64,000 nucleotides of DNA, from the NCBI GenBank assembly GCA_004297165.1, contig SCUJ01000011.1:62001-126000 (forward strand). The letters are read 5' to 3'. Position numbers and translations under genes: made by a program. This stretch comes from Gammaproteobacteria bacterium. Its GTDB lineage: Bacteria > Pseudomonadota > Gammaproteobacteria > Eutrophobiales > Eutrophobiaceae. Under the pieces are notes generated by a model. The model did no database searches and was not told the DNA's origin. It was given only the letters and a program-made list of their open reading frames with translations. Shown piece by piece: positions 16,059 to 26,362 of this stretch (its first letter is position 1; the number at the start of each line of letters is the position of its first letter).

Positions 16059-17701
16059 CGGGGTACGCCCTCCAGTCCGGCGCCGGATTGACCGCGGTTC
16101 GAATTCCGCTCCAGCACGGGCCGATAGTTGCGCAGATCCCCATCGAGGCTCGGGGTTCGTATGACCGTAGGACGGATGAAAATAACGAGTTCGGTCTTGC
16201 GATGCGTCCGTGTCCTCGTCTTGAATGCCTCACCGACGAACGGGATGCGGGAGATCCCTGGTATGGCCGTATCGTCATCGGCGCTGGTGTCCTGCATCAA
16301 CCCGCCCAACACCGCAATCTGCCCGTGGTTCATCCGTAGCACCGACTCCATCTCCCTGGTCTGGATGATAGGCACCGGATTGCTCACGTTCTGTTTGGCA
16401 AGCTCAGGATTGGGATCGTTCACGTAATCGATGATATCCGTGATCGTCGGCCTGACCTGCAGGATGATGGAATCGTTTTCGTTGATTTGGGGCGTGAGGC
16501 TCATGACGATGCCCACCGGCACGGTCTTGGCGCTGGTGTCCACGGCCGGTTCGCCCGAGCCTTGCGCGTTGGCGACCCCCGGTTCCACATCCACTTCGAA
16601 ATAGACGATGTTGTCCACGACCTTCAGGATCGAGGTCTGGTTGTTCAGGGTCATGAGTTGGGGGCTGGACAGGACATGAACATTTCCAAACTCTTCAAGC
16701 AATCTGATCGAAGCTGAAACCACCTGGTCCCGGTTCTGATTGGGATCGACGTATTCCAGAAGGAAAGAAGATGCCGTGCCCAATGGCGCACCGCCCGGCA
16801 GGGTCGCGGAGACAAAATTGAATCCCGCCTTCCCGGCCTGATTGACGAACGACCAGTCGATCCCCGCCTGGAAGTCGTCGTTGAGGTTGACTTCCAGGAC
16901 GGTCGCCTGGATCAGGACCTGGCGATTGGCGCTCGCTATCGCGTTGTCGATGAAATTCTGGATCAGTTCATGCTGGGCGCGGGTGGCTCGAACGGTGAGG
17001 ATGCCGGATTCCGGCAAAGGTACGACATCGTTACTGACCGGCAAGCCCTGCTGGGCGCTTGCACCCGCGCCCCCGCCCGCCGCCGCGCCGATGATGGCAT
17101 TGACCCCATTGACCAGATTCAACCAGAGGCGGTTTGAGGTCGTGTCGGCCACATTGGTGGTCGAGGTGCTGCTGCCGGTGTCTCCGCCGACACCCGTGTC
17201 GGTGGAGATGCTGCTGGTGGTCTCGCGGGTCATGTTGAGATAGTCGACCACATAAGTCCGGAAGAATGGCTCATCCGGGGTGATGATCAGATTGTCATCC
17301 TTGAATTCATAACGGAGATCCACCTGCCTGGCGATGCGGTCGAGGAGTTGGGGCAGGGTCTGATCCACCGCATTGATGGTCACGATGCCTTCAATGTCGG
17401 AGGCGATATCGACGTTGATCTTCGCGTCGCGGGCGAGGGCGAACAGCAATTCCCTTACCGGGACCTCGTTGACGACAACGGTGTATTTTTCCTGTTCCAG
17501 CGGCGGCTCGGGTTCCGGTAGAACCGGGGCCTGCTCGACCAGATCGGGGATGCCGGTCTGTTCGACCGCGGGTCCTGGAGCAACGTGATTATCGGATTGC
17601 TCGAACGGTTTCGGAATGATCTCGGCACAGCCGGCGAAACCCAACAGACCGATGCAGAGGATCAACCAACCAGGGGCCCAACTATGCAAGTATCGTTTCA
17701 T
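16055..17701 (-). CDS. mshL: MshL, outer-membrane secretin of the MSHA-type pilus
   Basis: A 548-aa secretin lipoprotein. The signal peptide ends in a lipobox (GFAGC, Cys at about residue 25). An STN domain follows (VNEVPVRELLFALARDAKIN), then N-domains with a Ser/Thr/Gly-rich insert near residues 160-180, and the secretin core with the typical VGEAFKTRTRTHRKTELVIFIRP near the end. It forms the outer-membrane pore for the pilus. A promoter-like sequence stands ~35 bases before the ATG, so mshL may be expressed separately from mshM. Confidence 0.93.
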   Translation of the reverse strand: MKRYLHSWAPGWLILCIGLLGFAGCAEIIPKPFEQSDNHVAPGPAVEQTGIPDLVEQAPVLPEPEPPLEQEKYTVVVNEVPVRELLFALARDAKINVDIASDIEGIVTINAVDQTLPQLLDRIARQVDLRYEFKDDNLIITPDEPFFRTYVVDYLNMTRETTSSISTDTGVGGDTGSSTSTTNVADTTSNRLWLNLVNGVNAIIGAAAGGGAGASAQQGLPVSNDVVPLPESGILTVRATRAQHELIQNFIDNAIASANRQVLIQATVLEVNLNDDFQAGIDWSFVNQAGKAGFNFVSATLPGGAPLGTASSFLLEYVDPNQNRDQVVSASIRLLEEFGNVHVLSSPQLMTLNNQTSILKVVDNIVYFEVDVEPGVANAQGSGEPAVDTSAKTVPVGIVMSLTPQINENDSIILQVRPTITDIIDYVNDPNPELAKQNVSNPVPIIQTREMESVLRMNHGQIAVLGGLMQDTSADDDTAIPGISRIPFVGEAFKTRTRTHRKTELVIFIRPTVIRTPSLDGDLRNYRPVLERNSNRGQSGAGLEGVPR

Positions 17702-17736
17702 GAGTATCGCTGCCCTTTGAGACCTTAAGCCATCAT

Positions 17737-17765
17737 ATTATAACTTTCCCGCAACATATTAAATA
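17737..17765 (-). promoter_or_regulatory. Candidate sigma-70 promoter before mshL
   Basis: The minus strand carries a perfect TATAAT at 17742-17737 with a weak -35 (TATTTA) 17 bases upstream, in an AT-rich 75-base gap between mshM and mshL. No sigma-54 motif was found here. Confidence 0.5.
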
Positions 17766-17776
17766 TTTGATGGTTT

Positions 17777-19156
17777 TTATAGTCTTGATGGCCTATATAT
17801 GATGGCCCAGCACTGCCAGCAGGAATCTTCCTCCGGGATGGGGCCATAGAGGGCGGCCTCTTCCTCCGGCAGACCTTCGAACCAGCGTTTGAAAACCAGC
17901 ACCTCCTGATCGGAAAGCCGGGCATCCCCGCGATCCTGCATCGGGAAAAAACTGCCGAGCCCCAGGATATCTTTGGATTCAGTCGCCAGCGTCGCCACCA
18001 CGAGTGGCTGCGGTTCGTTTACATCGGATAGTACATCGTCTGGCGTCGCAATCTCGACCGGTCTTGTGGCGTCAATGGACTCAACAGGCTGGGGAATGAT
18101 GACCTGCGTCTGTGGCGCCGGGGCCTCGACCTCGGCGGGTTTGGCAACTGGCAGCTCCGCTGGCTCTATGGTTGGAGGGGCCGGCGTCATAACAGTCTGG
18201 GCAACCTCAATCTGTGGTGGCGGCGGCATCGCTTGTGCGTTTATCCCGCCACTCGCGGGCGCCTCGCTGACCGGGCCGTGATATGCGCCCCATCCTGCCA
18301 GCAGCAGCAGAGGAACGGCGGCAAGATACCACGCGAAACGAAGATTCGGGCCAAAGTTGCTGTCCCGGGCCGCGCGCCGGACATGCGTTATGGTGACTTT
18401 GTTCTGGTTCGTGGCATAGGCCGCCAACATCGCCTTGTCGGCGATGATATTGATCCGGCGCACGAGACCGCGTGAATAGTTGCCGATCGCGCGCACCGCG
18501 GATGTGGTGAACACCTCCCCGGAACGATAACCGCAGGCGCGCAGACGCGTATAGAGGTAATCCCGGACATCGTCGATCTTGAAGGGGTTGAGCTGGAAAC
18601 TGTAGGTGATTCGTTCCCGCAACTGTCGGATCCCGCGCGTGGCGATCTTTTCATCCAGCTCCGGCTGGCCGAACAGGATGATCTGCAGCAATTTGTTCTG
18701 CTGGGTCTCCAGATTGCTGAGGAAGCGGATCTCCTCCAGGGTATCCAGCGGCATGCTCTGCGCCTCCTCGACGAAGACCACCACCTGCTGGCCCGCCCCG
18801 TGTTTCTTCACAAGATATTCCTGGAGGGCATTCATCACCTGGATGCGGGGTCGATCCGGGGTCACCGGGAGTTTCAATTCGAAGGCGATGGCGTGCAGGA
18901 TGTCCTGCGGGCTGAGGCTCGGATTGGCGAGATAGACGATCTCGACGGACGCCGGTAACTCCTGTTGCAACATCCGGCACAGCATGGTCTTGCCGCTGCC
19001 GACCTCGCCGACGACCTTGACGATCCCCTCGCCCGAGGTGACGGCGTAGATCAGGGCATTGAGGATCTCCCCGCGGTTGCCGCCCGGATAAAAGAGACTG
19101 GTGTCCGGGGTGATCTTGAATGGGGCCTGTTTGAGGCCGAAATATTCGTAATACAT
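17777..19156 (-). CDS. mshM: MshM, ExeA/GspA-type AAA ATPase
   Basis: A 459-aa protein that begins MYYEYFGLKQAPFKITPD, the standard start of the ExeA family. The AAA domain has Walker A GEVGSGKT (about residue 50), Walker B VVVFVEEAQ and the segment HVRRAARDSNFG. One membrane helix lies at about 275-295 (WYLAAVPLLLLAGWGAYHG). The periplasmic tail is Pro-rich and lacks the peptidoglycan-binding domain of long GspA proteins. It probably helps insert the secretin through the cell wall. It is the first gene of the pilus run, 77 bases downstream of the activator gene. Confidence 0.9.
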   Translation of the reverse strand: MYYEYFGLKQAPFKITPDTSLFYPGGNRGEILNALIYAVTSGEGIVKVVGEVGSGKTMLCRMLQQELPASVEIVYLANPSLSPQDILHAIAFELKLPVTPDRPRIQVMNALQEYLVKKHGAGQQVVVFVEEAQSMPLDTLEEIRFLSNLETQQNKLLQIILFGQPELDEKIATRGIRQLRERITYSFQLNPFKIDDVRDYLYTRLRACGYRSGEVFTTSAVRAIGNYSRGLVRRINIIADKAMLAAYATNQNKVTITHVRRAARDSNFGPNLRFAWYLAAVPLLLLAGWGAYHGPVSEAPASGGINAQAMPPPPQIEVAQTVMTPAPPTIEPAELPVAKPAEVEAPAPQTQVIIPQPVESIDATRPVEIATPDDVLSDVNEPQPLVVATLATESKDILGLGSFFPMQDRGDARLSDQEVLVFKRWFEGLPEEEAALYGPIPEEDSCWQCWAIIYRPSRL

Positions 19157-19233
19157 ATCCCTGGTCGGTTATAGGTTGGGGTCCTGCGCTTCCGTGCGCG
19201 GTGCGCGATTGAGTCGATCGGCCGGGCGCATGC

Positions 19234-20676
19234 CTACTCCGGCGCATTCAGCGCAAGGCGCTGAATCCTGCTATATAGTGTAGTACGGTTTACCCCCAAA
19301 AGCCGCGCCGCCTTGCTCAGGTTGTTGCCGCTGAGACGCAGCGCCGCAAGGATGTATCTGCGCTCCCATTCCAGCAGGGTATCGTCGAGTCTGAAGGCCC
19401 TGCCGGTCAATTCCCGCTCCAGCGACGCCTCCTGATCGCCGGCGCCTTCCGTCGTCAGATCCGGGCCGATGCTGGTTTCCAGTTCATTCTGCAATTCCGC
19501 GATGCCCACCCGCTTGCCGGCATGTTTGGCGCTGAGCCGGATGACAATATTCCGCAGCTCGCGGACGTTGCCGGGGAAGGAATATTTTGCCAAATAATCC
19601 TCCGCTTCCCGGTCCAGCATGAAGGTGTTGTTGCCGATCCGATAGACCTGTTTGAAGTGTTCCACCATCAGAAGACAATCCCGCTCCCGTTCGCGCAGCG
19701 GTGGGACGTTGATGGTCAGGACGCCGAGGCGATGATACAGGTCCTGCCGGAATTCGCCTGCGCGCACCTGTGCGATCAGCTCCCGGTTGGTCGCGGCGAT
19801 GATCCGCGCCCTCGAGGTTCGCGGCTGGGTCTCGCCCAGACGGTAGTATTCCCCATTCTCCAGGACCCGCAGCAGTTTCGATTGGAGTTGCAGCGGCAGG
19901 TCCGCGATCTCGTCGAGAAACAGGCTGCCCTCGCCCGCCTCCTCGAAGAAGCCCGCCCGGTTGGCGGTGGCGCCGGTAAAGGCCCCCTTCGTATGCCCGA
20001 ACAACTGGGCATCCAGCAGCTCCGCCGAGAAGGCCGCGCAGTTGATGGAGAGGAAGGGCTCGCCCTGGCGCGGGCTGCGCTCATGTACATAGTGCGCCAC
20101 CAGTTCCTTGCCGCAGCCGGATTCACCCTGAATCAATACGGGGAAGGCCGTATCGGCAAACTGCCGGATGAGGATGTGCAGATTGCGCACCGCCTGACTC
20201 TCGCCGATCAGGCTGTCGCCCACCGGCACGGCGCGGCGCTCGGACGATTCCGCCTCGAGCATCATGATCTGGTGGGCCAGGCGCGCGCGTAACAAGGGGA
20301 TATCGCAGGGTTTGTTGATGAAATCCACCGCCCCCAGCGTCAGCGCGTGCTGGATGTTCGTCTTGCTGCCCTGTCCGGACAGCACCAGGATCTTGATGTC
20401 CGGATTCAGCGCGATGAGCTCATTGATGAGTTCGAATCCCTCTTCGTGGCTGTGCGGCTTCGGGGGCAGGCCAAGATCCACCAACGCCAGAGAGGGCGTG
20501 GCTGGCAGTTTCTGGAGCAGGACGCGGGTTTCCTTCCGGCTGCCCGCCGTGTGCAGTTCATAATCCGAATCGAGCACGAGCGAGAGCGAATTGACGATCA
20601 GGGGATCGTCATCGACCAGCAGCAACGCCGGTTTCGCGTACACCCCCGTTACTGTCTCTGATCGGTTCTCGGACAA
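19234..20676 (-). CDS. PrsR-like sigma-54-dependent response regulator
   Basis: An NtrC-family regulator of 480 aa. The receiver has phosphoacceptor D67 in the segment ALVDLGLPPKP, which is typical of PrsR, and Lys122. The AAA+ domain has Walker A GESGCGKE (184-191) and the sigma-54 contact loop GAFTGA (231-236). The C-terminus is a Fis-type helix-turn-helix (NNLSKAARLLGVNRTTLYSRI). It should activate RpoN promoters when phosphorylated, probably by the PrsK-like kinase at 4438-6123; the promoter at 1150-1165 is the candidate target in this window. The start is a TTG at 20676 with AGGGAG 9 bases upstream. Confidence 0.92.
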   Translation of the reverse strand: MSENRSETVTGVYAKPALLLVDDDPLIVNSLSLVLDSDYELHTAGSRKETRVLLQKLPATPSLALVDLGLPPKPHSHEEGFELINELIALNPDIKILVLSGQGSKTNIQHALTLGAVDFINKPCDIPLLRARLAHQIMMLEAESSERRAVPVGDSLIGESQAVRNLHILIRQFADTAFPVLIQGESGCGKELVAHYVHERSPRQGEPFLSINCAAFSAELLDAQLFGHTKGAFTGATANRAGFFEEAGEGSLFLDEIADLPLQLQSKLLRVLENGEYYRLGETQPRTSRARIIAATNRELIAQVRAGEFRQDLYHRLGVLTINVPPLRERERDCLLMVEHFKQVYRIGNNTFMLDREAEDYLAKYSFPGNVRELRNIVIRLSAKHAGKRVGIAELQNELETSIGPDLTTEGAGDQEASLERELTGRAFRLDDTLLEWERRYILAALRLSGNNLSKAARLLGVNRTTLYSRIQRLALNAPE

Positions 20677-20713
20677 GCCCTCGACTCCCTAGCAGGTTCA
20701 TAAAAACGACCCT

Positions 20714-20742
20714 ACTATAAACGCTTCCAATACCGTGGTAAA
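20714..20742 (-). promoter_or_regulatory. Sigma-70 promoter of the response regulator gene
   Basis: On the minus strand TTTACC and TATAGT are 17 bases apart, ~38 bases before the TTG start. This fits a constitutive promoter between the REP-like repeat and the gene. Confidence 0.55.
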
Positions 20743-20747
20743 AACAC

Positions 20748-20836
20748 CGTCATTCCGGCGAAAGCCGGAATCCAGTCAAAACAGTTGCCTACTGGATGCC
20801 GGGTCAAGCCCGGCATGACGGGATAGACGCTTTTGT
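20748..20836. repeat. REP-like double hairpin, copy B
   Basis: A near-identical second copy of the element at 1220-1305, with palindromes ATTCCGGCGAAAGCCGGAAT and GCCGGGTCAAGCCCGGC. It lies directly after the ahcY stop and may end or stabilise that transcript. Confidence 0.87.
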
Positions 20837-20845
20837 GGAGATGCC

Positions 20846-22261
20846 CTAATAACGGTAATGACCAGGCTTGTAGGGCCCTTCTTTCTTCACCCCGATGTAA
20901 TCCGCCTGGGCCTGGGTCAGTTCGGTCAGGGCCGCGGCGACCCGCGCGAGGTGCAGACGGGCGACCTTCTCGTCGAGATGCTTCGGCAGGATGTAAACGT
21001 CCTTCTGGTACTCGCCGGGCCGCGTGAACAGTTCGATCTGCGCCAGCACCTGGTTGGTGAATGAATTCGACATCACGAAGCTGGGATGGCCGGTGGCGCA
21101 GCCGAGATTCACGAGCCGCCCCTTGGCCAGGATGATGATGCGCCTGCCGTCGGGAAAGATCACGTGATCCACCTGCGGCTTGATCTCCTCCCATTTGTAC
21201 TTGCCGAGGCTCGCGACATCGATCTCGCTGTCGAAATGACCGATGTTGCAGACGATGGCCTGGTCCTTCATCCGCGTCAGATGATCGTGAGTGATGACGT
21301 GCAGATTGCCGGTCGCGGTCACGAAGATGTCCGCCTGGCCGCAGACCTCGTCCATCCGCACCACGCGGTAACCCTCCATGGCCGCCTGCAGGGCGCAGAT
21401 GGGATCGATCTCGGTGACCCAGACCGTGGCCCCGAGCCCGCGCAGGGATTGGGCGCAACCCTTGCCGACATCGCCGTAGCCGAGCACGACCGCGATCTTG
21501 CCCGCGATCATCACATCGGTCGCGCGCTTGATCCCGTCGACCAGCGACTCGCGGCAGCCGTACAGGTTGTCGAATTTCGATTTGGTGACGGAATCGTTCA
21601 CATTGATCGCCGGGAACGGCAACGCGCCCTTTTCCTTCATCTGGTACAGGCGATGCACCCCTGTCGTGGTCTCCTCGGTCACGCCCCGGATGTTTTTCAG
21701 GATGCGCGAGTACCACCCGGGTTTGGCCTTCAACCGCTGTTTGATGGCGGCGAAAAGTTCCTGCTCTTCCTCGCTGGTCGGGTTATCAAGGATGCGGGGA
21801 TCCTGCTCGGCCCGGGCGCCCAGCGTCACCAGCAGGGTGGCGTCGCCGCCGTCGTCCAGGATCATGTTCGGCGCCCCGCCGTCCGGCCACTCCATGATCC
21901 GGTGGGTGTATTCCCAATAATCCTTGAGGGATTCCCCCTTGACGGCGAACACCGGGATGCGCTGATCGGCGATCGCGGCGGCGGCATGGTCCTGCGTCGA
22001 ATAAATGTTGCAGGAGGCCCAGCGGACCTCCGCGCCGAGCGCCGTGAGGGTCTCGATCAGGACCGCGGTCTGGATGGTCATGTGCAGGGACCCGGTGATC
22101 CGCGCGCCCTTCAACGGTTGCGCGGCGGCGTATTCCCGGCGGATCGCCATGAGTCCCGGCATCTCGGTCTCGGCGATGCGGATCTCGCGATGTCCCCAGC
22201 CGGCGAGGGACAGGTCGGCTACTTTACAATCGTTAAAGACGGCAGCAGTTGCTACGCTCAT
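20846..22261 (-). CDS. ahcY: S-adenosylhomocysteine hydrolase
   Basis: The 471-aa enzyme cleaves S-adenosylhomocysteine to adenosine and homocysteine, relieving product inhibition of methyltransferases. The NAD-binding loop [19 protein letters not shown] and the C-terminal end [18 protein letters not shown] are diagnostic. The length includes the ~40-residue insertion near residues 150-190 typical of the long bacterial form. It has AGGAGG before the ATG. It lies downstream of metK, and an SAH riboswitch fills the gap, so SAH itself should raise expression. Confidence 0.97.
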   Translation of the reverse strand: MSVATAAVFNDCKVADLSLAGWGHREIRIAETEMPGLMAIRREYAAAQPLKGARITGSLHMTIQTAVLIETLTALGAEVRWASCNIYSTQDHAAAAIADQRIPVFAVKGESLKDYWEYTHRIMEWPDGGAPNMILDDGGDATLLVTLGARAEQDPRILDNPTSEEEQELFAAIKQRLKAKPGWYSRILKNIRGVTEETTTGVHRLYQMKEKGALPFPAINVNDSVTKSKFDNLYGCRESLVDGIKRATDVMIAGKIAVVLGYGDVGKGCAQSLRGLGATVWVTEIDPICALQAAMEGYRVVRMDEVCGQADIFVTATGNLHVITHDHLTRMKDQAIVCNIGHFDSEIDVASLGKYKWEEIKPQVDHVIFPDGRRIIILAKGRLVNLGCATGHPSFVMSNSFTNQVLAQIELFTRPGEYQKDVYILPKHLDEKVARLHLARVAAALTELTQAQADYIGVKKEGPYKPGHYRY

Positions 22262-22284
22262 CTTGTCTTCCTCCTAACATGGAT

Positions 22285-22365
22285 AAGCGAGCGCCGTTGG
22301 TTGATTTAAGGTTTGTCGGCCGAGCCTGGCAGGAGGGTCCTGTCGCAACGCTCCTCGGCCAACAT
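22285..22365 (-). promoter_or_regulatory. SAH riboswitch (ahcY leader)
   Basis: The leader of ahcY contains the conserved blocks of the SAH riboswitch in order: GGCCGAGGAGCGTTGCGAC, then CCAGGCTCGGCC, then CAACGGCGCTCGC. GGCCGAG pairs with CTCGGCC, and GAGCGTTG pairs with the CAAC and CGCTC of the last block to form the pseudoknot. The element ends ~20 bases before the AGGAGG of ahcY, so control of translation start or termination are both possible. SAH riboswitches act as on-switches. Confidence 0.93.
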
Positions 22366-22379
22366 TACGTTACTAAAAC

Positions 22380-23543
22380 TTAGCTCAAATTGGCGGCGTC
22401 TTTCAAGGCCTCCACCTTGTCCGTCCTCTCCCAGGGCAGATCGACGTCATCCCGGCCGAAATGCCCGTAGGCCGCCGTGGCGCGGTATCTCGGTTTCAGG
22501 AGATCCAGCATGCCTATGATGCCCCGCGGCCGCAGATCGAAGATCTTCCTGACGATGACCGTCAACCGGTCCTCTTCCAGTTTGCCCGTGCCGAAGGTAT
22601 CGACGCGGATGGAGGTCGGTTCAGCCACGCCGATGGCGTAGGACACCTGCACCTCGCATTTATCGGCGAGCCCGGCGGCGACAATGTTCTTCGCGACATA
22701 ACGCCCGGCATAGGCCGCCGAGCGATCCACCTTGGAGGGATCCTTCCCGGAAAACGCCCCGCCGCCGTGGCGGGCCATGCCGCCGTAGGTATCGACGATG
22801 ATCTTGCGTCCGGTCAGGCCGCAGTCCCCCATGGGACCGCCGACCACGAAACGCCCGGTGGGATTGATATGATATTTGGTGTCCTTGCCGAGCCACGCGG
22901 TGGGCAGCACCGGCTTGATGATCTCCTCCATCACCGCCTCGCGAAGTTCCTCGTTGCCGATCTCGGGGGCGTGCTGGGTGGACAGGACCACCGCATTGAC
23001 CCCGACCGGCCGATCGTTTTCATAACGCAGCGTTACCTGACTCTTCGCGTCCGGACGCAGCCAGGGCAGAATCCCCTGCTTGCGCACCAGCGCCTGACGG
23101 CGCATCAGCCGGTGGGCGTAATCGATGGGCGCCGGCATCAGCGTCGGCGTCTCGCGGCAGGCATAACCGAACATCAGCCCCTGATCGCCCGCGCCCTGCT
23201 CCTTGTCCTGCCCCTCGTTCACGCCCTGGGCGATATCCGGGGATTGTTTGTCCAGCGCCACCAGGACCGCGCAGGTCTGGGCGTCAAAACCCATTTCCGA
23301 ACTCGTACAGCCGATGTCCCGGATCGTGTCCCGCGCCACGGTCTGAAAATCCACCTGCGCCTTGGTGGTGACCTCGCCGGCGATCACCACCAGTCCCGTG
23401 GTGATCAGGGTTTCGCAGGCGACCCGGCTCATCGGGTCCTGCGCCAGCATGGCGTCGAGGATGCTGTCGGAGATCTGATCGGCCATCTTGTCCGGATGAC
23501 CTTCCGAGACCGATTCCGATGTGAAGAGGTAATTCTTGCTCAT
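22380..23543 (-). CDS. metK: S-adenosylmethionine synthetase
   Basis: The 387-aa enzyme makes S-adenosylmethionine from methionine and ATP. It shows the standard start ([21 protein letters not shown]), the ATP-binding [12 protein letters not shown], and the phosphate loop [19 protein letters not shown]. It precedes ahcY with the riboswitch between them, so synthesis and recycling of the methyl donor are linked on one strand. Confidence 0.97.
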   Translation of the reverse strand: MSKNYLFTSESVSEGHPDKMADQISDSILDAMLAQDPMSRVACETLITTGLVVIAGEVTTKAQVDFQTVARDTIRDIGCTSSEMGFDAQTCAVLVALDKQSPDIAQGVNEGQDKEQGAGDQGLMFGYACRETPTLMPAPIDYAHRLMRRQALVRKQGILPWLRPDAKSQVTLRYENDRPVGVNAVVLSTQHAPEIGNEELREAVMEEIIKPVLPTAWLGKDTKYHINPTGRFVVGGPMGDCGLTGRKIIVDTYGGMARHGGGAFSGKDPSKVDRSAAYAGRYVAKNIVAAGLADKCEVQVSYAIGVAEPTSIRVDTFGTGKLEEDRLTVIVRKIFDLRPRGIIGMLDLLKPRYRATAAYGHFGRDDVDLPWERTDKVEALKDAANLS

Positions 23544-23680
23544 TGTGCCGATGTTCCTTGTACCGAGGAGAAAAGAGCCGGTATTCTACCCAAATCAATT
23601 CAAAGATAATACGTGCGATCATCTCATGGTCTTTCCCGCGAAAACCGGATCATGAAAGTGTACGCAGGAGGGTAACAACG

Positions 23681-24235
23681 ATGGCTCTGATGAAGACACC
23701 TGTGTGCGAATTCGGCCTTCCCGCCGCGGATTTCGATCTGCCCGGCGTCGATGGCCGGCGCTGGACCCTGCGCGAGTGCCGGGGCGAGCGGGCCACGCTC
23801 GTCATGTTCATCTGCAATCACTGCCCCTACGTGCAGGCCATCCAGGACCGCCTCGTGCGCGATGCGCGGGAACTGCTCGTCCATGGCGTGAAATGCGTCG
23901 CGATCATGTCGAACGATCCCACGGATTATCCGGAGGACTCCTTCGCCAACATGCGCGAGGTCGCCCTGCGGCTGCAATATCCCTTCCCCTATCTCTATGA
24001 CGAGAGTCAGGCGATCGCCAACACCTATGGCGCGGTCTGCACGCCGGACTTCTTCGGCTACAACGCGGATTTGAAATTGCAATATCGCGGCCGGATCGAC
24101 GCGAGCGGTCGCGACCCCGCGCCCGCGAACGCGCGGCGGGATCTGTATGAAGCCATGCTCCTCATCGCCCGTACGGGCAAGGGCCCGGAGGATCAGATCC
24201 AGAGCATGGGCTGCTCCATCAAATGGCGCGAATGA
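23681..24235 (+). CDS. Thioredoxin-like (AhpC/TSA-type) protein
   Basis: A 184-aa thioredoxin-fold protein with the start FGLPAADFDLPGVDGRRWTLREC and the redox motif CNHCPYV, a CxxC site in the family of small AhpC/TSA-like thioredoxins. No signal peptide is seen, so it is probably cytoplasmic and may reduce peroxides or disulfides. The start at 23681 has GGAGG 9 bases upstream. It is transcribed toward tkt with a 95-base gap that could hold its own promoter. Confidence 0.85.
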   Translation: MALMKTPVCEFGLPAADFDLPGVDGRRWTLRECRGERATLVMFICNHCPYVQAIQDRLVRDARELLVHGVKCVAIMSNDPTDYPEDSFANMREVALRLQYPFPYLYDESQAIANTYGAVCTPDFFGYNADLKLQYRGRIDASGRDPAPANARRDLYEAMLLIARTGKGPEDQIQSMGCSIKWRE

Positions 24236-24330
24236 CGGGCTGAATCCACGCCCCGATTGTGTTATCCTCCCGCGCCGTTTCACCCCCAGCCTGACCGCGA
24301 ACTACAATAATTTTTTAGCAGGAGACCTCA

Positions 24331-26325
24331 ATGCCGACCAGGCTCGCCAAGGCCAACGCCCTCCGGGCCCTCAGCATGGATGCCGTGCAGCAGGCGAATT
24401 CCGGACATCCCGGCGCCCCCATGGGCATGGCGGACATCGCCGAGGTCCTCTGGAATGACTTTCTCAAGCATAATCCCGAGAATCCGCAGTGGCCGGATCG
24501 CGATCGCTTCGTGCTCTCCAACGGCCATGCCTCCGTGCTGCTTTACGCCCTCCTGCATCTCAGCGGTTATGACCTCGATCTGAACGAGATCCGGAATTTC
24601 CGCCAGCTCCATTCGAAGACCCCCGGCCATCCCGAATACGGTATTACACCCGGCATCGAGACCACCACCGGCCCGCTCGGTCAGGGGCTCGCCAACGCCG
24701 TCGGCATGGCGATCGCTGAGCGCACACTCGCCGGACAATTCAACCGGGAAGGTTTCGAGATCGTCGATCACCACACCTGGGTCTTCGCCGGGGACGGCTG
24801 TCTCATGGAAGGGATCTCGCACGAGGCCTGTTCGCTCGCCGGGACCCTGGGGCTTGGCAAACTCACCCTGATCTACGACGACAACGGCATCTCCATCGAC
24901 GGCGAGGTCTCGGGCTGGTTTACCGAGGATGTCCCGCAGCGCTTCGCCGCCTACGGCTGGCACGTAATCGCGGCGGTGGATGGCCATGATCCGGAACAAA
25001 TCCGCCGCGCCCTCGCTACAGCCAGGGCCGAAATGGCCCGTCCGAGCATCATCTGCTGCAAGACGAAGATCGGCCGTGGCTCGCCCAACAAGGAGGGCAA
25101 GGAGTCCTGTCATGGCGCGGCGCTCGGCGTCGCCGAGGTCGCGGCTACGCGGCTGAACCTCGGCTGGGATCATGCGCCCTTCGTCATTCCAGATTCGCTG
25201 TATCAGGCATGGGATGCACGCCCCGCGGGTCGCAAGCGGGAGCAGGAATGGCAGGCGAGTTTCGCCGACTATCAGGCCCGCTACCCGGAACTCGCGGAGG
25301 AATTCCTGCGCCGGACCAAGGGTGATCTGCCGCAAGATTGGCCGGGTCATTGCGCCGAATTGCTGGAGACAGCAGCGGCAAAGGCCGAGACCGTGGCGAC
25401 CCGCAAGGCATCGCAACAGTCCCTGGAGAAACTCGGCCCCCTGCTTCCGGAACTCATCGGTGGGTCGGCCGATCTCGCGGGCTCCAATCTCACAATCTGG
25501 TCAGGTTCGAAGGATATCCGCGCGAATAATCACAGCGGCAATTACATTTATTATGGCGTGCGCGAGTTCGCCATGGCGGCCATCAACAGCGGGATCGCCC
25601 TCCACGGCGGATTCATCCCCTACGGCGCGACCTTCCTGATTTTTTCCGAATACGCCCGCAACGCCCTGCGCATGGCGGCCCTGATGAAACAGCGGAGCAT
25701 CTTCGTGCTGACGCATGATTCGATCGGGCTCGGCGAGGACGGTCCCACGCATCAGGCCGTCGAACAAGCAGCGACGCTGCGCCTCATCCCCAACATGTCC
25801 GTGTGGCGGCCCGCGGACGCGGTGGAGACGTTCATCGCCTGGCAGTCGGCCATTGAGCGCCGCACGGGACCGACGTGTCTCCTGCTCTCGCGCCAGAACC
25901 TCCCGTACATCCCCCGCGACTCGTACCAACTGGCCGGGATCCGGCGCGGCGCCTATGTCCTGATCGAAGCCGGCGAGGTCCCGGATGTTATACTTATAGC
26001 CACCGGTTCGGAACTTGGGATCGCGCTGACCGCGGCGCGGCGCCTCAACGAGGAAGGCCGTCAGGTCAGAGTGGTATCCATGCCCTGCACCGACCTGTTC
26101 GATCGGCAGGACGCCGACTATCGCGAGCGGGTGCTGCCGCTCTCGTGCCGCAAGCGTATCGCCATCGAGGCTGGAACGCCGGACTACTGGCGCAAATACG
26201 TCGGTCTCGACGGCCAGGTGCTGGGCGTGCCGGACTTCGGCGAGTCCGCGCCGGCGGAGGCGTTATTCAAGCGGTTCGGACTGACCGCCGAGGGGATTAT
26301 GGAGCTGGTGAGGAATTACCGGTGA
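24331..26325 (+). CDS. tkt: Transketolase
   Basis: The 664-aa enzyme transfers two-carbon units between sugar phosphates in the pentose phosphate or Calvin cycle with thiamine diphosphate. It has the full-length two-domain form: [11 protein letters not shown], the cofactor motif [13 protein letters not shown], and the pyrimidine-domain [20 protein letters not shown] lies before the ATG. It is the first gene of tkt-gap-pgk, an arrangement common in autotrophic and gammaproteobacterial genomes; no RuBisCO or phosphoribulokinase gene is in this window. Confidence 0.97.
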   Translation: MPTRLAKANALRALSMDAVQQANSGHPGAPMGMADIAEVLWNDFLKHNPENPQWPDRDRFVLSNGHASVLLYALLHLSGYDLDLNEIRNFRQLHSKTPGHPEYGITPGIETTTGPLGQGLANAVGMAIAERTLAGQFNREGFEIVDHHTWVFAGDGCLMEGISHEACSLAGTLGLGKLTLIYDDNGISIDGEVSGWFTEDVPQRFAAYGWHVIAAVDGHDPEQIRRALATARAEMARPSIICCKTKIGRGSPNKEGKESCHGAALGVAEVAATRLNLGWDHAPFVIPDSLYQAWDARPAGRKREQEWQASFADYQARYPELAEEFLRRTKGDLPQDWPGHCAELLETAAAKAETVATRKASQQSLEKLGPLLPELIGGSADLAGSNLTIWSGSKDIRANNHSGNYIYYGVREFAMAAINSGIALHGGFIPYGATFLIFSEYARNALRMAALMKQRSIFVLTHDSIGLGEDGPTHQAVEQAATLRLIPNMSVWRPADAVETFIAWQSAIERRTGPTCLLLSRQNLPYIPRDSYQLAGIRRGAYVLIEAGEVPDVILIATGSELGIALTAARRLNEEGRQVRVVSMPCTDLFDRQDADYRERVLPLSCRKRIAIEAGTPDYWRKYVGLDGQVLGVPDFGESAPAEALFKRFGLTAEGIMELVRNYR

Positions 26326-26362
26326 ACAATCGACACAATGTACCTAACAATGGAGACCCGCA

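Noticed and set aside
17700..19240. Sigma-54 promoter in front of mshM or mshL
   Set aside because: I searched both gaps for TGGCA-N-TTGC spacing and found none, so direct control of the assembly genes by the activator is not supported here.
21086..23609. Long plus-strand ORFs opposite ahcY and metK
   Set aside because: Both strands open because of GC-rich codon use; ahcY and metK are certain and the antisense products are low-complexity.
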